Source: SHYR01 sp036013055 (GTDB taxonomy: Bacteria; Chloroflexota; Dehalococcoidia; UBA2979). Taken from it: a DNA stretch of 64,000 nt. The notes beneath the pieces are model-generated. The model was not told the origin of the DNA. It saw only the letters and a list, made by a program, of their open reading frames with translations, and did no database searches. Positions within the stretch are counted from its first letter, which is position 1; every line of letters begins with the position of its first letter. The stretch is from positions 62,001-126,000 of the forward strand of contig DASCQM010000016.1 of the NCBI GenBank assembly GCA_036013055.1, written 5' to 3'. A program made the translations under genes and the position numbers. Positions 61,696 to 64,000 of this stretch are shown piece by piece.

Positions 61696-63078
61696 CTAGT
61701 TGACTTCGAAGCTCGCGCTGCCCGGCACGCCGTCGACGGTTCCGGTGACGACGTATGTGCCAGTGCCGTCACGACCCTTGTTCACCTTGTACCAGGTGGA
61801 GAACTGGCCGTTCGAGTCCGTGACGCCAGACGCGCCCAGCGTGCGGTTCGGCGCGGCCACCGTAACCGAGGCGGCTGCTCCGACGACGGGGTTGTCGCCC
61901 GCATCGAGTGCAGTGACGACGATGTCGACGCGGTCCTTGTTCCCGAACGAGTCACCATCGATGTCAACGGTGACCGTGGCCACCGGCAGGGGGCCGACAG
62001 TCGTGGCCAGCGCGAAGTTGAGGTTGGCGGTCGTCACACCGTCGGTGACAGTCGCGCTCGCCGACAAGTCGTCATAACCGCTGGCGGAGGCGGTCACCGT
62101 GCGGCTGCCTGTCGGTACGCCGCTGATTGTGTAGTTGCCATTGACGTCGGTGCCTGCGGACTGGCCAGTGTCGGTCTCGACGCTTGCGCCCTCGATTGCG
62201 GCGCCTCCGTCGGAAGCGGTCACGGTGCCGGAGATGCTACCGGTCGTCGTCGGCGGAGGCGGAACTGGCTCGCCGTAGAGCGCGAGCACCCCGTCGATGT
62301 CGTCCTGGAGCAGCGTCCACACCACGCGGTTGTACGACGGCCACATCACGGCCTTGCCGTCGGTACCGCCGGTGTCGACGTCCGAGTGGCCGAGCCTAAC
62401 CACGTGGCCGTTCTCGTGGAGCATGACAGTCAGGAGGTCGTAGTCGCCGGAGATTGGGTCCGGGGCCGTACCGTCGAACCAGTTGTATCGCGTGTTGATC
62501 GCGATGTCGGCTTCATCCGTCGAGGTTCCGAACCACGTCACAGCCAGCGTTCCCCGGCTCTTCAGTTCCATCCAGGCGATGTCGTTCTCTCCGTCGTAGA
62601 ACTGGCGTCCCGGCGTCTCTTTGACGAGCGAGGGAAGACGGTTCGTTTCGGGGATGCCGTCAATGAAGCTGAAGCTGGACCCGTCGACGTTGTTCCACGG
62701 TGTCTGCGCAGCAACGAGCACGGCAGCTGCGTCGAACTGCGCATTCGCCGGGTTGTAGTTCTGCTGCGGCCCGACGCCGAGGGGCCCGCTGCCATTTCCG
62801 TCCCAGACGATGCCGTCGAAGGTGAATGCCGCCGAGTCGAACGGCCGAGCACCGTGATCGGCGAGCGCCTGATCGACGGCGGCTTGTCCATTCTGCCCGG
62901 GGCTGGCCACGACGACGACATGGACGATCGTGCGCTCACCATCGATGGTCGCCTGACCGAACCCCGAGACGATCTGTGGCGGCCCCGCTGCCTGCGTCGT
63001 GCCGCTCTGCATCAGGCCAAGGCCGATGCCAAGCGCCAGCGCGATGATGAGCGCGGCAAATGCTGTTCTTCGGATCAT
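61696..63078 (-). CDS. secreted metzincin-like (matrixin-type) metalloprotease with Ig-like domains
   Basis: The 460-residue protein has a signal peptide (MIRRTAFAALIIALALGIGL, cleavage likely after TTQA). The protease domain holds the zinc motif His221-Glu222-x2-His225-x5-His231 (HENGHVVRLGHS), followed by VMWPSY as the Met-turn. After a Pro-rich hinge, a carboxypeptidase regulatory-like repeat (about 290-360, GSISGTVTASDGGAAIEGAS) and a Big_1-like immunoglobulin domain (about 370-460, ATVTVDIDGDSFGNKDRVDI) follow. I chose the ATG at 63078, directly at the signal peptide; longer frames add a non-signal segment. It probably acts outside the cell on proteins. It is monocistronic. Confidence 0.88.
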   Translation of the reverse strand: MIRRTAFAALIIALALGIGLGLMQSGTTQAAGPPQIVSGFGQATIDGERTIVHVVVVASPGQNGQAAVDQALADHGARPFDSAAFTFDGIVWDGNGSGPLGVGPQQNYNPANAQFDAAAVLVAAQTPWNNVDGSSFSFIDGIPETNRLPSLVKETPGRQFYDGENDIAWMELKSRGTLAVTWFGTSTDEADIAINTRYNWFDGTAPDPISGDYDLLTVMLHENGHVVRLGHSDVDTGGTDGKAVMWPSYNRVVWTLLQDDIDGVLALYGEPVPPPPTTTGSISGTVTASDGGAAIEGASVETDTGQSAGTDVNGNYTISGVPTGSRTVTASASGYDDLSASATVTDGVTTANLNFALATTVGPLPVATVTVDIDGDSFGNKDRVDIVVTALDAGDNPVVGAAASVTVAAPNRTLGASGVTDSNGQFSTWYKVNKGRDGTGTYVVTGTVDGVPGSASFEVN

Positions 63079-63214
63079 GCTCGGTTCCGTTCTGCGACCC
63101 GCCGACGGATAAGACATGGTGCTGCGCGGGCGTACGCCATGACCATCGCTCACCGGCGAACTTTCGGCATCGGTGGTGGCCCTATTCACACTCCCGCCTC
63201 ACCCCGACGCCCGC

Positions 63215-63220
63215 TACACT
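63215..63220 (+). promoter_or_regulatory. -10 box for leaderless transcription of pheS
   Basis: TACACT ends exactly six bases before the ATG at 63227. There is no Shine-Dalgarno. Confidence 0.6.
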
Positions 63221-63226
63221 CGCGAC

Positions 63227-64000
63227 ATGGCAGCAACGGTCGATCAGGTCGAGGAGCTGGGGCAGCAGGCGCGCGACGCGCTCAGCGCCGCCGCCGACGA
63301 GGACGCGCTCGAAGCGTGGCGAACCGGCACGCTCGGGCGCTCGGGGACGCTCACGGGCATCCTGCGCAGCCTCGGCGAACTCGATGCCGATGCGCGCCGC
63401 GACATTGGCCGTGCCGCGAACGTGTTGAAGAACGATCTCGAAGCTGCGTTTGAGGTCCGCCGTGAGGAACTACAAGGTGCGGCGCTGGCGACCGCCGTCA
63501 CCGAGGGCGCGCTTGATGTGACGCTGCCCGGCCGGCCGCGCCGTCGAGGGGGCTTGCACCCGATCACGCAGACGATGCGCGACATCCTCGATGCGTTCCG
63601 GGGGCTGGGCTTCGACATCGTCGAGGGGCCCGAGGTGGAGCTGGACGAGTACAACTTCCAGCGCCTGCGCATCCCGATGCACCACCCGGCGCGCGATATG
63701 CAGGACACGTTTTGGATCGAGCCCGACAGCACGCTGCTGCGCACGCACACCTCGCCGATTCAGATTCGGTACATGGACGAGCACGAGCCGCCGATTCGCA
63801 TCGCCGTGCCAGGCCGCGTCTACCGCTATGAGGCGACCGACGCGACGCACGAGTGGATGTTTCACCAGGTCGAGCTGCTCGCCGTCGATGAGGGCATCTC
63901 CATGGCCGATCTCAAGGGCACGCTGGAGACGCTGGCGCGCTCGCTCTTCGGTCCGAACCGCAAGGTGCTGCTACGCAACGGCTACTTCGCCTACGTCGAG
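63227..64000 (+). CDS. pheS: phenylalanyl-tRNA synthetase alpha subunit, cut by the window edge
   Basis: The first 258 residues of the class II alpha subunit are present. An N-terminal coiled-coil that contacts tRNA covers about 1-85. The catalytic domain follows with HPITQTMRDILDAFRGLGF, motif 2 region LLRTHTSPIQIRYM and GRVYRYEATDATHEWMFHQV. The frame is open to base 64000, so the C-terminal roughly 80-90 residues (motif 3) lie outside; pheT is expected next. The ATG is favoured because it starts the normal N-terminus and has the -10 box six bases before it. The matching tRNA-Phe is at 12476. Confidence 0.95.
   Translation, partial: MAATVDQVEELGQQARDALSAAADEDALEAWRTGTLGRSGTLTGILRSLGELDADARRDIGRAANVLKNDLEAAFEVRREELQGAALATAVTEGALDVTLPGRPRRRGGLHPITQTMRDILDAFRGLGFDIVEGPEVELDEYNFQRLRIPMHHPARDMQDTFWIEPDSTLLRTHTSPIQIRYMDEHEPPIRIAVPGRVYRYEATDATHEWMFHQVELLAVDEGISMADLKGTLETLARSLFGPNRKVLLRNGYFAYVE

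Noticed and set aside
61333..63226. Long plus-strand frame of about 700 codons opposite the RAM and metzincin-like genes
   Set aside because: It is antisense to two well-supported genes and out of frame with pheS. No domain is recognisable.

Overview
The window is GC-rich bacterial chromosome, almost entirely coding, with a codon pattern (strong G/C at third positions, many GTG starts) that is uniform from end to end. No phage, IS element, integron or CRISPR array is visible. The best taxonomic guess is Chloroflexota (Dehalococcoidia-like). It rests on the DnaG zinc finger of the C-x3-C form, the dnaG-rpoD order, an alaS / baseplate-J-like / ruvX / mltG run, a fused AroK-AroB, and a rich set of CoA-thioester catabolic genes. 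This is inference from family resemblance, not from a marker-gene search.

Layout. (1) 1-11.8 kb is an accessory catabolic block: a two-subunit molybdenum hydroxylase (CoxS/CoxL type) with a phosphotriesterase-like hydrolase, then a leftward set (PHP hydrolase, crotonase, acyl-CoA dehydrogenase, GIY-YIG-like protein, DUF35 protein, thiolase-like protein) facing a rightward set (two class III CoA-transferases, a MaoC-like double hot-dog protein). The DUF35 and catalytically atypical thiolase genes overlap and resemble hydratase-aldolase systems of steroid side-chain degradation. (2) 11.8-14.8 kb has a decayed capA-like remnant, tRNA-Phe(GAA), a D-2-hydroxyacid dehydrogenase and a DRTGG protein. 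(3) 14.8-28.2 kb has membrane proteins, an M50-CBS protease, UvrD/PcrA, a membrane zinc-ribbon protein, a thioredoxin-like protein, a DUF1461 protein, the dnaG-rpoD-fmdB macromolecular-synthesis run, two tandem SH3b-CARDB membrane-anchored proteins and dgt. (4) 28.4-31.3 kb is ppdK with a long structured leader. (5) 31.4-41.3 kb is a long leftward housekeeping run: xer recombinase, aroQ, Xaa-Pro peptidase, efp, xseA, xseB, formyltransferase-like, small protein, rsuA-type, cmk, plsC, glmS. (6) 41.5-49.1 kb has a cysteine hydrolase and leftward topA-dprA-CNNM/CorC-glmU. (7) 49.1-59.7 kb is a tightly coupled rightward run from a clear sigma-70 promoter: alaS, baseplate-J-like, ruvX, mltG, aroE, unknown, aroC, aroKB, then acylphosphatase. 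(8) 59.7-64 kb has moeA with an extra C-terminal domain, a stand-alone RAM domain, a secreted metzincin-like protease, and pheS cut by the window edge.

No large undescribed system is evident; I say so plainly. The most interesting signals are small. At least five genes carry a TANNNT -10 box exactly six bases before the start codon with no Shine-Dalgarno, which points to widespread leaderless transcription. cmk has no ATG/GTG/TTG in front of its P-loop but an ideal Shine-Dalgarno in front of an ATC codon. EF-P has a shortened modification loop (TKRS). The DUF35/thiolase-like/MaoC set looks like an aldolase module, and a GIY-YIG-like protein sits inside a fatty-acyl catabolic operon.
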